Positions 1-7,180 of a stretch of 10,799 bases of DNA are shown here, in pieces. The notes below the pieces were generated by a model. It had not been told where the DNA came from. It searched no databases and worked only from the letters and a program-made list of their open reading frames with translations. Both the position numbers and the translations under genes were made by a program. Within the stretch, counting starts at the first letter, position 1. Every line of letters begins with the position of its first letter. Origin of the DNA: Chloroflexota bacterium (GTDB lineage Bacteria; Chloroflexota; Anaerolineae; Anaerolineales; Villigracilaceae); assembly GCA_021812905.1 (NCBI GenBank), contig JAKAMM010000034.1:1-10799 (forward strand), read 5' to 3'.

Positions 1-1526
1 GGTTTGAGCGCGGCAGGCGAGCCGTCAAAATTCACGAATTTGATCGGGCGCTCGTAGCCGGTTTTCTTTTCATAATCACCCGCGCGTGTATTCCACTTGA
101 TCTTGAACATCTGTCCATCGCGGAATAAAAAGGCGTAACCTTCGTTGCCCTGGTCAAGATGAATATCAATATTTGTTGGTGAAACGACGTCGGTATCCGC
201 CATGATGACGATCAGATTTTCCATGTGAAGTTGGCGGCCTGTCAGGCGGTCAGTATCGAGGTGCAGAACGCCGGGGCTGTTCGGGTCGGAGTTGTCAACC
301 GATCGCAGCCAGGCTCGATACAAAGGATCATACGTCCAGCCGGATTGGTTCAAGCTGGCGAAGAACACGTTGAGCTGTGAGGCGGGAACGCCGCCGCTGG
401 GAACTTGATCCGAAAAAATATTGCTGGCGTAATTAAAAGGTTTATCGGCACTGTGGCGCATATTTTCGTCGGCAATCGCTTTCATGCGGTCGATCGTCAG
501 CATCGCACCGCCAGCCGAGACTTCGTGCGTAACGAATGAACATTTCGGGATCCTAGCCAGGACTTCCGGCGAGGCAAATGCGTAAATCAGACAGCTATCC
601 TGAAAAAAATTGGCGATGTAGGCGTAAAGCAAACGTCCAGAGCGGACCGGGCCAACTTCAGCTTTTGGATCCTTCTTCGGGTCCGGCGTCGGCGCGGCGT
701 ACGCATCATTCGGGACCAGTCCCGCGTCCCACGACAAATCATCTTTTGCCATGCTGATGGTTTGAGTCCGTCCGCTCGATGGGTTTGCGTCGCTGTCATG
801 GTCATCGTCGCCGACGTTCGCCTGCGTGAAATCCATGGTTGCCGGTTTTACGAATTCAATTGTGTAAGTCTGACCGGACTGAACATTGAATCCATAATAG
901 CCATTCGTATCGGTGGTTGTTTGTTGGATAAGTTTGTTGCTTGCATCATACAAGTTGACGCATACACCGCCGATACCCGGCTCGCCAACATCCTGTATTC
1001 CGTTCTTGTTTTTATCCAGCCAGACTCGATTACCCAAAAGGGCGCCGGTTTGTTTGAACGGCTCTTTACGGATGGCGCAATCGCCGACAATGGGAATTTC
1101 CGGCGCGGGGTTTTCTCCGTAGAAGACCGCCAGGAAGCGGTCGGCGCCTTCGGTGATCGAGAATTGAAAAACCATCGGCGCAAACGAAAGCCCCGCTTGC
1201 GGCCGAGCCGTTGCCGGGAAGTTCGAAACGGAGATCAGCATCGCGGGAATTTTCAGCAATGATTGGTCGGCGACCGGCTGTCCGCTCAACGGGTTGATAC
1301 CCGCCGGGAAATCCGTTTGGCCGGGACCATACGTGACTTGTGTCGCGGTTGGCTGCGGTGTCGGAGTCGATGGTGAAATTACTGGTGCAGCGGTCTCTGC
1401 AATTTGAGGATTGCCATTACTTGGAGATGTCGTTGAAATTTCATTCATCGCCGGCGCACAGCCATTCAATAGAAGTATAGCAACAGCAATAAATGAAAAT
1501 ACAACGGGCCGATTTTTTGGGGACAT
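1..1526 (-). CDS. DUF3048 (YerB-like) lipoprotein with inserted SdrD-type B domain, 3' end outside window
   Basis: Partial: 508 codons are open to the left edge and the C-terminus is missing. The ATG at 1526-1524 has a Shine-Dalgarno AGGAGT at 1537-1532. Residues 1-23 form a lipoprotein signal ending in the lipobox LNGC (Cys23), followed by a Ser/Thr/Pro-rich linker to about residue 76. DUF3048 begins at INPLSGQPV (77-85) and continues through ARPQAGLSFAP and ITEGADRFLAVFY to about 143. It resumes at EVGPVRSGRLLY (290-301) and includes the C-terminal subdomain near WTYDPLYRAW. Between the halves, about residues 162-271 match an SdrD_B/Cna-B-like domain: GNRVWLDKNKNGIQD, GEPGIGGVCVNLYD, TDTNGYYGF, then NVGDDDHDSDANP and the closing WDAGLVP. 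Acidic and Asn residues fit calcium sites of that family. The protein should be anchored outside the cytoplasmic membrane. DUF3048 function is unknown; B. subtilis YerB is a relative. It lies 68 bp after the HIT gene, probably in the same operon. Confidence 0.88.
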   Translation of the reverse strand, partial: MSPKNRPVVFSFIAVAILLLNGCAPAMNEISTTSPSNGNPQIAETAAPVISPSTPTPQPTATQVTYGPGQTDFPAGINPLSGQPVADQSLLKIPAMLISVSNFPATARPQAGLSFAPMVFQFSITEGADRFLAVFYGENPAPEIPIVGDCAIRKEPFKQTGALLGNRVWLDKNKNGIQDVGEPGIGGVCVNLYDASNKLIQQTTTDTNGYYGFNVQSGQTYTIEFVKPATMDFTQANVGDDDHDSDANPSSGRTQTISMAKDDLSWDAGLVPNDAYAAPTPDPKKDPKAEVGPVRSGRLLYAYIANFFQDSCLIYAFASPEVLARIPKCSFVTHEVSAGGAMLTIDRMKAIADENMRHSADKPFNYASNIFSDQVPSGGVPASQLNVFFASLNQSGWTYDPLYRAWLRSVDNSDPNSPGVLHLDTDRLTGRQLHMENLIVIMADTDVVSPTNIDIHLDQGNEGYAFLFRDGQMFKIKWNTRAGDYEKKTGYERPIKFVNFDGSPAALK

Positions 1527-1594
1527 TGGTAACTCCTGAATAATTCTTTATGGTGCCGAGTCTATATTACTCCCCCGTGTCTTACGAGCAGTTA

Positions 1595-2074
1595 TCAGAT
1601 TTGAAAACCTTCCCGTATGCGTTTCCAAGTATCTTCCAGCGCCTCCGGCAGGACGCGTGTCTCGGCAAGGGACGACATGAAGTTTGTGTCGCCGGCCCAG
1701 CGCGGCACAATGTGGATGTGCACGTGTTCCTTTACGCCCGCGCCAGCCGCCTCGCCAATATTCACACCGACGTTGAAGGATTTTGTTTTATAAACGTTTC
1801 GCAAGACCGCTGTACATTGCGAAGTTAGTTCCATCATTTCAGCGCGCGTGGCCGCATCCAGTTCTTCGAGGTTGGGTTTGTGCATGAACGGCACAACCAT
1901 TAAATGTCCGCTCGTGTAAGGATAGCGGTTCAGGATCACAAAGGCCAGCTTGCCGCGCTGGACGATCAAATTCTCAGGCCCATCTTTCTTCGCAGGCAGG
2001 CTGCAAAATATACAACCGTCTTCCTTTGAGTTTTCGATATATGCCATTCGCCAGGGTGACCAGAGGTGTTTCAT
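1595..2074 (-). CDS. HIT family protein (Ap4A hydrolase/phosphorylase-like)
   Basis: A 159-residue histidine-triad protein, a usual length for bacterial members. The triad is H117-V-H119-I-H121-I-V, followed by PRWAGDTNFM, the hallmark of the branch close to Ap4A phosphorylases and bacterial Ap4A hydrolases. The middle histidine of the motif (H119) is expected to form the nucleotidyl-enzyme intermediate. C21-I-F-C24 near the N-terminus fits the zinc-binding CxxC seen in many HIT proteins, and NRYPYTSGHLMVVP (49-62) is the conserved nucleotide-binding strand region. The N-terminal LWSPWRMAYI is also typical of this branch. The likely role is cytosolic cleavage of dinucleoside polyphosphates or nucleotide conjugates; the substrate cannot be read from sequence. 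The gene is the first of a two-gene minus-strand unit. An extended -10 element lies only about 12 bp upstream of the ATG and no Shine-Dalgarno is visible, so the mRNA is probably near-leaderless. Confidence 0.92.
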   Translation of the reverse strand: MKHLWSPWRMAYIENSKEDGCIFCSLPAKKDGPENLIVQRGKLAFVILNRYPYTSGHLMVVPFMHKPNLEELDAATRAEMMELTSQCTAVLRNVYKTKSFNVGVNIGEAAGAGVKEHVHIHIVPRWAGDTNFMSSLAETRVLPEALEDTWKRIREGFQI

Positions 2075-2085
2075 CAGATTGCTGA

Positions 2086-2094
2086 ATTCTAGCA
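2086..2094 (-). promoter_or_regulatory. Extended -10 promoter of the HIT gene
   Basis: Read on the minus strand, positions 2094-2086 spell TGCTAGAAT, an extended -10 box (TGn plus a 5/6 match to TATAAT). The expected start of transcription is about 2079, only 5 nt before the HIT ATG at 2074. I see no good -35, which an extended -10 may not need. Assigned by eye. Confidence 0.5.
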
Positions 2095-2210
2095 GATTTT
2101 CAGCAAAGAGTTTTATCTATCACCGGATCTTAACTTACGGAATTTGCGAAACGAATTGATCAAGGCTTTCTCAAAGTTCATGGTGAACTCTAGCTTTTGT
2201 CATTTTTTCA

Positions 2211-2264
2211 CCGCGAAGAGCGCGAAGTACGCCAAGAAAAAATAAATCTTCGCGTTCTTCGCGG
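2211..2264. repeat. Palindromic intergenic repeat, 17-bp stem
   Basis: The left arm CCGCGAAGAGCGCGAAG (2211-2227) pairs with the right arm CTTCGCGTTCTTCGCGG (2248-2264). All 17 positions pair if one G-U is allowed, around an A-rich 20-nt loop. It sits in the divergent region between the HIT gene and xseA, about 90 bp before xseA. No T-tract follows, so it does not look like an intrinsic terminator. Similar GCGAAG/CTTCGC palindromes are, as I recall, dispersed in intergenic regions of many environmental genomes. The rest of 2075-2356 holds only promoters and a small palindrome (AGTTCA-tgg-TGAACT, 2175-2189). Confidence 0.75.
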
Positions 2265-2320
2265 GATTGGCGGTTCATTCACTGGCTTTGATAAAGATGT
2301 AACGAATCGATTTGTGAGAC

Positions 2321-2349
2321 TTGTAAGTCCGCCCTTAATCGTGTATCCT
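2321..2349 (+). promoter_or_regulatory. Promoter of the xseA operon, predicted leaderless
   Basis: A -35 TTGTAA (2321-2326, 4/6 to TTGACA) and a -10 TATCCT (2344-2349) are separated by exactly 17 bp. Counting 7 nt from the end of the -10 puts transcription start at about 2356, one base before the xseA ATG at 2357. No Shine-Dalgarno precedes the ATG, which agrees with a leaderless transcript. Confidence 0.55.
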
Positions 2350-2356
2350 CGTTTCG

Positions 2357-3574
2357 ATGCAACCTTCACTTTTTTCAACCGTCCAGTGGACCGTTTCCTC
2401 CCTCACGAAATATGTGCGTGACCTGCTTGAGTCAGATGTGACGCTGCAGGATGTGTGGGTGGAAGGGGAAATATCCAACCTGTCCCGCCCGGCTTCCGGG
2501 CACATTTATTTTACGTTGAAAGACGCGGGTGCGTCGTTGAAAAGCGTGATGTGGAAGATGACTGCGGCGCGTTTGAATCTGAAATTGCAGGACGGCATGG
2601 CCGTCGCAGTGCATGGCAGGATCGGAGTCTACGAAGTCAGCGGACAATATCAATTCTACGCCGATCAAATCCGACCGGTGGGCGAGGGCGCGTTATATCA
2701 AGAATTCCTGCGACTGAAAGCCCTGCTCGAAGCTGACGGCTTATTCGACCCGGAACGCAAGCGCGAAATCCCTGAACTCCCCAAACGCATCGGCATCGTG
2801 ACATCGCCCACGGGTGCGGCTTTGCGCGATATGCTCACTGCCATCCGCCGACGCCTGCCGCTGGTCGAGGTCATTCTGGCGCCATCGCTTGTGCAAGGCG
2901 ATGAAGCGCCGCCCAAACTGGTCGAAGCCATTTCTTCTCTTAATCAACATGCCGCGCGCCCCGATGTGATTTTGTTGGCGCGCGGCGGCGGTTCTATCGA
3001 AGATTTATGGGCCTTCAACGATGAACGCGTCGTGCGCGCGGTGGCTGCATCCGAGATCCCCGTTATTTGCGGCGTCGGTCACGAAACGGATTTCACGCTC
3101 TCTGACTTTGCCGCCGACTTGCGTGCGCCGACTCCCACTGCCGCCGCAGAGTTGGCAACACCGGTCACCATCCTCGATCTTTCCGCAACGCTGCAATCTC
3201 TCCAGGCGAATCTTTCTTCTTTCGTCTCTTCCTTTCTCAATGATCGAAAATCCGAAATCGAAAATTTAGCTTCTGGATTAAAATTCTTTTCGCCGTCCCG
3301 CCGCATTCAATCAGACCGGCAGAGACTCGATGAGTTTGCTCATCGTTCTCTGGCCGCGCAGGCGCATCGTCTGGTGCTCAAAGCGAGTCAGCTCGAGGGG
3401 TTGGGCAAACGCCTTGTAACGCTGAGTCCGCTTCAAGTCCTGGCGCGAGGCTACGCCGTGGTCACACGTCGGGTTGACGGTGTCATTGTCCACAGCATCG
3501 CACAAGCGCGCGGCGGAATCCGTGTGCGCGTGTCTGATGGCGAGTTCGATGCGGAAGTACAAAATAAAAATTAA
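2357..3574 (+). CDS. xseA: Exodeoxyribonuclease VII large subunit
   Basis: Catalytic subunit of exonuclease VII, which degrades single-stranded DNA from both ends to oligonucleotides and works in DNA repair with several XseB subunits. The N-terminal OB-fold (about residues 5-100) shows VWVEGEISNLSRPASGHIYFTL-type sequence for ssDNA binding. The catalytic domain carries TSPTGAALRDM (149-159), RGGGSIEDLWAFN (209-221) and GVGHETDFTLSDFAADLRAPTPTAAAE from 239, all family signatures. A helical stretch of about 275-355 should form the extended arm that binds small subunits. RGYAVV (364-369) marks the C-terminal segment. At 405 residues it is shorter than the E. coli protein (about 456), mainly in the helical arm. 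ATG at 2357 was chosen because MQPSLFSTVQWTVSSLTKYV is the normal N-terminus and the promoter ends directly before it. First gene of xseA-xseB-DUF212. Confidence 0.96.
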   Translation: MQPSLFSTVQWTVSSLTKYVRDLLESDVTLQDVWVEGEISNLSRPASGHIYFTLKDAGASLKSVMWKMTAARLNLKLQDGMAVAVHGRIGVYEVSGQYQFYADQIRPVGEGALYQEFLRLKALLEADGLFDPERKREIPELPKRIGIVTSPTGAALRDMLTAIRRRLPLVEVILAPSLVQGDEAPPKLVEAISSLNQHAARPDVILLARGGGSIEDLWAFNDERVVRAVAASEIPVICGVGHETDFTLSDFAADLRAPTPTAAAELATPVTILDLSATLQSLQANLSSFVSSFLNDRKSEIENLASGLKFFSPSRRIQSDRQRLDEFAHRSLAAQAHRLVLKASQLEGLGKRLVTLSPLQVLARGYAVVTRRVDGVIVHSIAQARGGIRVRVSDGEFDAEVQNKN

Positions 3575-3591
3575 GAACGTCTGGAGTCTTC

Positions 3592-3834
3592 ATGGCAAAA
3601 TCATCTGCAAAACCAAAACCTGTTGACGAGTTGACTTATGAAGCGGCTTTTGCCGAACTCGAAACAATCGTATCTGCGCTTGAAAGCGAGCAGCTGCCCT
3701 TGGAAGAATCGATGTCATTATATGAACGCGGCCAGGCGTTGGTGAAGCGCTGCGCCGAATTGTTGGATGGCGCGGAGCTGAAGGTCAAACAATTATCCGG
3801 CGGCGATCTAACCGCCTTCGAGGAAGCAGAATGA
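3592..3834 (+). CDS. xseB: Exodeoxyribonuclease VII small subunit
   Basis: An 80-residue protein, the same length as E. coli XseB. The core LTYEAAFAELETIVSALES, LPLEESMSLYERGQALVKRC and ELLDGAELKVKQL is the standard two-helix XseB hairpin that binds the long helical arm of XseA and supports its ssDNA exonuclease activity in the cytoplasm. The N-terminal 13 residues (Lys/Ala/Ser/Pro) are a variable lead-in. It begins 17 bp after the xseA stop with GGAG at 3582-3585, so it is surely co-transcribed. Its TGA stop shares the ATGA overlap with the next gene, which suggests translational coupling. Confidence 0.96.
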   Translation: MAKSSAKPKPVDELTYEAAFAELETIVSALESEQLPLEESMSLYERGQALVKRCAELLDGAELKVKQLSGGDLTAFEEAE

Positions 3835-4283
3835 GTCTAGGTTCGATATTACAGAACCGAATTCTCCTCATCGCACTGGCGGCGTGGGGATCGGCGCAAA
3901 TCTTGAAAATTCCGATGGAGTATCTGCGCTCCCATCGTTGGAAATGGGCGATGCTTCTTGCAGCGGGCGGAATGCCAAGCTCGCATTCGGCTTTGATGGT
4001 CGGCGCGACTCAAGCCATTGGTTTGTATCAGGGTTTCGATAGTCCACTTTTTGCGCTGGGCGTGGCGCTGACGATGGTCGTTACGTATGACGCGGCCGGT
4101 GTTCGCCGTCAGGCTGGAATGCACGCCGAACGAATCAACATGCTCTTCGAGGAATTGATGCACGGCCAATTGCCAAACGAAAAGGAATTGCGCGAGGTGC
4201 TTGGTCACACGCCGCTGGAAGTGGCCGGCGGGATTTTGCTGGGCATTGCAGTGGCAACCTTATTGTGGACTGTTTGGAAATAA
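3831..4283 (+). CDS. Divergent PAP2 family membrane protein (DUF212, YuiD-like)
   Basis: A 150-residue integral membrane protein of the DUF212 family, distantly related to PAP2 acid phosphatases. Signatures are AGGMPSSHSALMVG (45-58), with S51-H52 resembling the PAP2 PSGH motif, YDAAGVRRQAGMHAE (86-100) with R92/R93 and H98, and LGHTPLEVAGGILLG (124-138) with H126. Hydrophobic stretches at about 11-26, 40-66, 72-90 and 129-148 give three to four membrane segments. The substrate is unknown; a lipid phosphate or polyprenyl phosphate is a family-level guess. The ATG overlaps the xseB stop by 4 nt, so expression is tied to the exonuclease VII operon. Similar xse-DUF212 links may simply reflect operon packing. 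No separate promoter is seen. Confidence 0.9.
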   Translation: MSLGSILQNRILLIALAAWGSAQILKIPMEYLRSHRWKWAMLLAAGGMPSSHSALMVGATQAIGLYQGFDSPLFALGVALTMVVTYDAAGVRRQAGMHAERINMLFEELMHGQLPNEKELREVLGHTPLEVAGGILLGIAVATLLWTVWK

Positions 4284-4316
4284 GAAAATGAACGCAGAGA
4301 ATTGCGTCCATTTTCT
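4283..4316. terminator. Bidirectional terminator between convergent DUF212 and murJ
   Basis: AGAAAATGAACGCA (4283-4296) pairs with TGCGTCCATTTTCT (4303-4316) around the 6-nt loop gagaat, giving 13 of 14 pairs. The T-run is part of the right arm on the plus strand. On the minus strand the hairpin is followed by TTATTTCC. The left arm begins at the last base of the DUF212 stop codon. Its position between two convergent genes fits a shared terminator. Confidence 0.72.
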
Positions 4317-4348
4317 CGCTTCTTTCGGGACTTCAACCTGCTCGTTGT

Positions 4349-5935
4349 TTAATTATCCATTCTCAATCTCGAGCGCACCGCGTTTAAGATCGTTGCCAAT
4401 TCAGGCACACGTAACGCAAACAGGATCGCCGCGTAAATCAGCCCGCCGGCGGCAATCCCAATGGGGACGATGATCCAGATGGAAACTCCAGATGTAAATT
4501 GCAGCCAACCAAATAAGACCGCGCTCATTGCGAAAGTTCCCAACATCGCTTGAACTAACCCGCGCCAAATATTTGGGCCGTCCAGACCTTTTAATTGGCG
4601 GCGCATCAAAATGATTAAGGCCGTCATCTCCAGTGCGGTGGCGAATGAATTAGCAAGCGCCAGCCCGCCGTGAGGCATCCAGCCGAGTTTGCTGAAGAGG
4701 GTTGAAAAAGCAAAACTGAAGATCACGTTCAGCGTCATCGCCGCCGCGCCGACAAAGACCGGCGTCTTTGTATCATGCAAGGCATAGAAGGCGCGTGAGA
4801 GAATCTCGACTACGTTGTGACCGATCAACCCGGCCGCGTACCAGAGCAAGGCCCATGCAACCAGATCGGTTGAATGTGTGTCAAAACTTCCATGTTGAAA
4901 GAGCACAGCGATCAATGGCTGACGGAGGATAATCAGCCCAAGCGAGGCGGGAAGCGAGAGAAACAGCACCCCGCGTAAGGTCGCCGCGAGAGACGTTCTC
5001 ATTTCACCTTTTTCGCCGCGCGCGGCCTGCGCGGAAAACGTCGGAAGCGCCGCGATGGCAATCGCCTGCGCGATCACGACTTGCGGCATGGTCATCACCT
5101 GCCACGCGTATTTGATGGCGGACAGCGATCCTTCGCTCAAGCCGGTGGCGATGATGACGTTGACGACGAAGTTGAGTTGCACGACGGCCACGCCCAATAA
5201 ACGCGGCCCCATCAATCGTCCAACTTCGCGCACGGAAGCATTATCCAGACCGAGGGTGGGGAGGTAGGCGCGTGATGGCAGCTTAATTAAATCTGGAATT
5301 TGAACGCCGAGATGAAACGCGGCACCCAAGGCCGCGCCCCAGGCCAATCCATAAACACCCATGGATGGAACGAGGAAGATCAATCCAAAGATCATTCCGA
5401 TCCAGTACATGCTTGGCGCGAGGGCAGGCAGCAAAAAGCGTTGATGCGCGTTAAGAATGCCCATTGTCAGGCCGCTGATGCCGAAGATGGCCGGTGTAAT
5501 TAATAGAATTCTCAATAGTGAGGCGGCCAGCGCTTGTTCGTCTGCGGAGAAATCCGGCGCGAGGATGTAACGAATGATCTGTGGCGCGAACATTGCCGAG
5601 ATGATACTCAGCACGCTCAAGATGACCAGGATGAGATTGGCGATGGATGAGGCTAATTTCCAGGCAGAGGCGCGTTCGTCTTTTGCAAGCAGGCCTGTGA
5701 AGGTCGGAATAAATGCAGATGCCAGCGCGCCGCCTGCCACCAGGCTGAAGATCAAATCGGGATAAGTTGATGCGGCATAGAATGCGTCGATGGCCTTATC
5801 GGTCCCAAAAGCACGCGAGATCAATATCTGGCGGACAAGGCCGATGATGTTGCTTAGTGCAAAAGCCAGCATGATTGTCCCGGCGGCGCGGGCGATCTGA
5901 CGATTAGCGGAGTTTGGGATTTGAGTTTCTTCCAT
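4349..5935 (-). CDS. murJ: Lipid II flippase MurJ (MviN family)
   Basis: A 528-residue polytopic protein of the MOP superfamily with about 14 hydrophobic segments; E. coli MurJ has 511 residues. It moves lipid II across the cytoplasmic membrane for peptidoglycan synthesis. Family features include GLVRQILISRAFGTDKAIDAFYAA near residues 32-55, GGALASAFIPTF, GILNAHQRFLLPALAPS, IAIAALPTFSAQAA, and RAFYALHDTKTPVFVG in the second half. Aligned from memory to E. coli, R24 and D39 are kept as R35 and D50, while R18, R52 and R270 correspond to N29, F63 and Q279, so the cavity is less cationic. This may be normal for the lineage. ATG at 5935 lies about 6 nt after the predicted transcription start and has no Shine-Dalgarno, so translation is probably near-leaderless. 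It is a single-gene unit, divergent from the phospholipase D-like gene and convergent with DUF212. Confidence 0.93.
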   Translation of the reverse strand: MEETQIPNSANRQIARAAGTIMLAFALSNIIGLVRQILISRAFGTDKAIDAFYAASTYPDLIFSLVAGGALASAFIPTFTGLLAKDERASAWKLASSIANLILVILSVLSIISAMFAPQIIRYILAPDFSADEQALAASLLRILLITPAIFGISGLTMGILNAHQRFLLPALAPSMYWIGMIFGLIFLVPSMGVYGLAWGAALGAAFHLGVQIPDLIKLPSRAYLPTLGLDNASVREVGRLMGPRLLGVAVVQLNFVVNVIIATGLSEGSLSAIKYAWQVMTMPQVVIAQAIAIAALPTFSAQAARGEKGEMRTSLAATLRGVLFLSLPASLGLIILRQPLIAVLFQHGSFDTHSTDLVAWALLWYAAGLIGHNVVEILSRAFYALHDTKTPVFVGAAAMTLNVIFSFAFSTLFSKLGWMPHGGLALANSFATALEMTALIILMRRQLKGLDGPNIWRGLVQAMLGTFAMSAVLFGWLQFTSGVSIWIIVPIGIAAGGLIYAAILFALRVPELATILNAVRSRLRMDN

Positions 5936-5947
5936 GGGACGGCGGGG

Positions 5948-5953
5948 ATTATA
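5948..5953 (-). promoter_or_regulatory. -10 box of murJ
   Basis: On the minus strand positions 5953-5948 read TATAAT, a perfect -10. Expected transcription start is about 5941, leaving about 6 nt before the murJ ATG. No convincing -35 is seen at 16-18 bp. Confidence 0.5.
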
Positions 5954-5995
5954 CCGTACTGCCTTTCAATCGAAGTCTGTTGATTAGAACAGACA

Positions 5996-6004
5996 TGCTA
6001 TAAT
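5996..6004 (+). promoter_or_regulatory. Extended -10 promoter of the phospholipase D-like gene
   Basis: TGCTATAAT is a perfect extended -10. Transcription should start near 6011, and the 13-nt leader is then little more than the Shine-Dalgarno GAGGAG (6011-6016) placed 7 nt before ATG 6024. It fires away from the murJ promoter 43 bp to the left. Confidence 0.6.
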
Positions 6005-6023
6005 CGCGGCGAGGAGAAACCTG

Positions 6024-7163
6024 ATGCTAAAAAAATTATTGGGCTCATTTTTGGCTCTTTGCTTTTTGCTTGCAGCCTGTCAGCCGCTGCCTGAAACTTC
6101 CATCCCATCAACGGTTGCTCCGCCGCCAGATAATTCTGGGCCGCTTACTCAAGCTCCTGGCGGGCCAGCCCCATTGACTCAAATTCCGATGCGGGTTGGT
6201 TATGGCGTGAGCGGCCCGTGGTTTGAATTGTACTTTACTGACCCGACCAATCCGCTGGGAAAGGAAATTGCGGGCGGGCCGGATGGTCCGCTTGTAGCGG
6301 CGATTGATGCTGCGCGCGTCAGCGTGGACATGGCGGCTTACAGTCTCAGCCTAAACAGCGTGCGTAACGCGTTGATCCACGCTTATAAACGCGGCCTGCA
6401 AGTGCGCGTTGTGATGGAAAGCGACAACATGGATCGTTCCGACCCGCAGGCTTTGAAAGATGCCGGTATCCCAATGCTTGGAGATCGCCGTCAGGGTTTG
6501 ATGCACGATAAGTTTGTTGTGATCGATCGTTCTGAAGTCTGGGTGGGTTCGATGAATTTCACGGACTCAGGCACATACAAAGATAACAATAATCTGATGC
6601 GCATTCGTTCGACACAGATCGCGCAAGATTACACCACTGAATTCAACGAAATGTTTGTGGATGATAAATTCGGCCCGGATGTTGTGGCCGCTACGCCGAA
6701 TCCGCGCGTGACTTTGGATGGCACGCCGGTCGAAATCTATTTCTCGCCTGACGACCACGTGCAAAACGCTATTTTGCCCCTGCTTCAGAACGCTCAATCG
6801 AGCATTTATTTTTTGGCGTATTCCTTTACTGCCGACCCGTTGGGCGAGGCAATCCGTCAGCGTGCCGAGACAGGAGTCAAAGTCTCGGGCGTGATGGAGT
6901 CTGATCAAGTAAAGTCCAACATCGGCACGGAGTATGATCCGTTCCGGGTGGCGGGGCTGAACGTTCATTTGGACGGCAATCTCGGTCAGATGCATCATAA
7001 GGTTATGGTCATCGACGGTGAGATCGTGGTGGTCGGCTCCTATAATTTCACTGCCAGTGCCGAGACGACCAATGATGAGAATATACTCGTCATTTACAAT
7101 CCCGAAATCGCTGCTCAGTTTTTGCAAGAGTTCCAGCGTGTATATGCTGTAGCCCAGCCATAA
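6024..7163 (+). CDS. Exported phospholipase D-like lipoprotein with two HKD motifs
   Basis: A 379-residue protein. Residues 1-19 are a lipoprotein signal (MLKKLL, hydrophobic core, lipobox LAAC, Cys19), followed by a Pro/Gln/Thr-rich linker to about 60. Two tandem phospholipase D domains follow. The first HKD is H161-D-K163 with D168 and GSMNFTDSG; the second is H324-H-K326 with D331 and GSYNFTASAE. Each domain also has the preceding VDMAAYSLSLNSVRNAL- or IYFLAYSFTADPLGEAI-type helix start. In this family the two HKD motifs form one active site, and histidine makes a phospho-enzyme intermediate. Members close to this size include Nuc-like nucleases and cardiolipin hydrolases, so the target could be DNA or phospholipid; sequence does not decide. 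Export to the outer face of the membrane is predicted. It has its own promoter and a good Shine-Dalgarno (GAGGAG, 6011-6016), and appears monocistronic. Confidence 0.9.
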   Translation: MLKKLLGSFLALCFLLAACQPLPETSIPSTVAPPPDNSGPLTQAPGGPAPLTQIPMRVGYGVSGPWFELYFTDPTNPLGKEIAGGPDGPLVAAIDAARVSVDMAAYSLSLNSVRNALIHAYKRGLQVRVVMESDNMDRSDPQALKDAGIPMLGDRRQGLMHDKFVVIDRSEVWVGSMNFTDSGTYKDNNNLMRIRSTQIAQDYTTEFNEMFVDDKFGPDVVAATPNPRVTLDGTPVEIYFSPDDHVQNAILPLLQNAQSSIYFLAYSFTADPLGEAIRQRAETGVKVSGVMESDQVKSNIGTEYDPFRVAGLNVHLDGNLGQMHHKVMVIDGEIVVVGSYNFTASAETTNDENILVIYNPEIAAQFLQEFQRVYAVAQP

Positions 7164-7180
7164 TCGAGATTCAGGTTCAG

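Noticed and set aside
762..1262. A 166-codon plus-strand frame
   Set aside because: It is antisense to the inserted B domain of the DUF3048 lipoprotein, whose frame is open and domain-rich throughout.
2175..2189. Small palindrome AGTTCA-tgg-TGAACT as an operator
   Set aside because: A 6-bp arm is common by chance, it lies away from both promoters and no regulator is encoded nearby.
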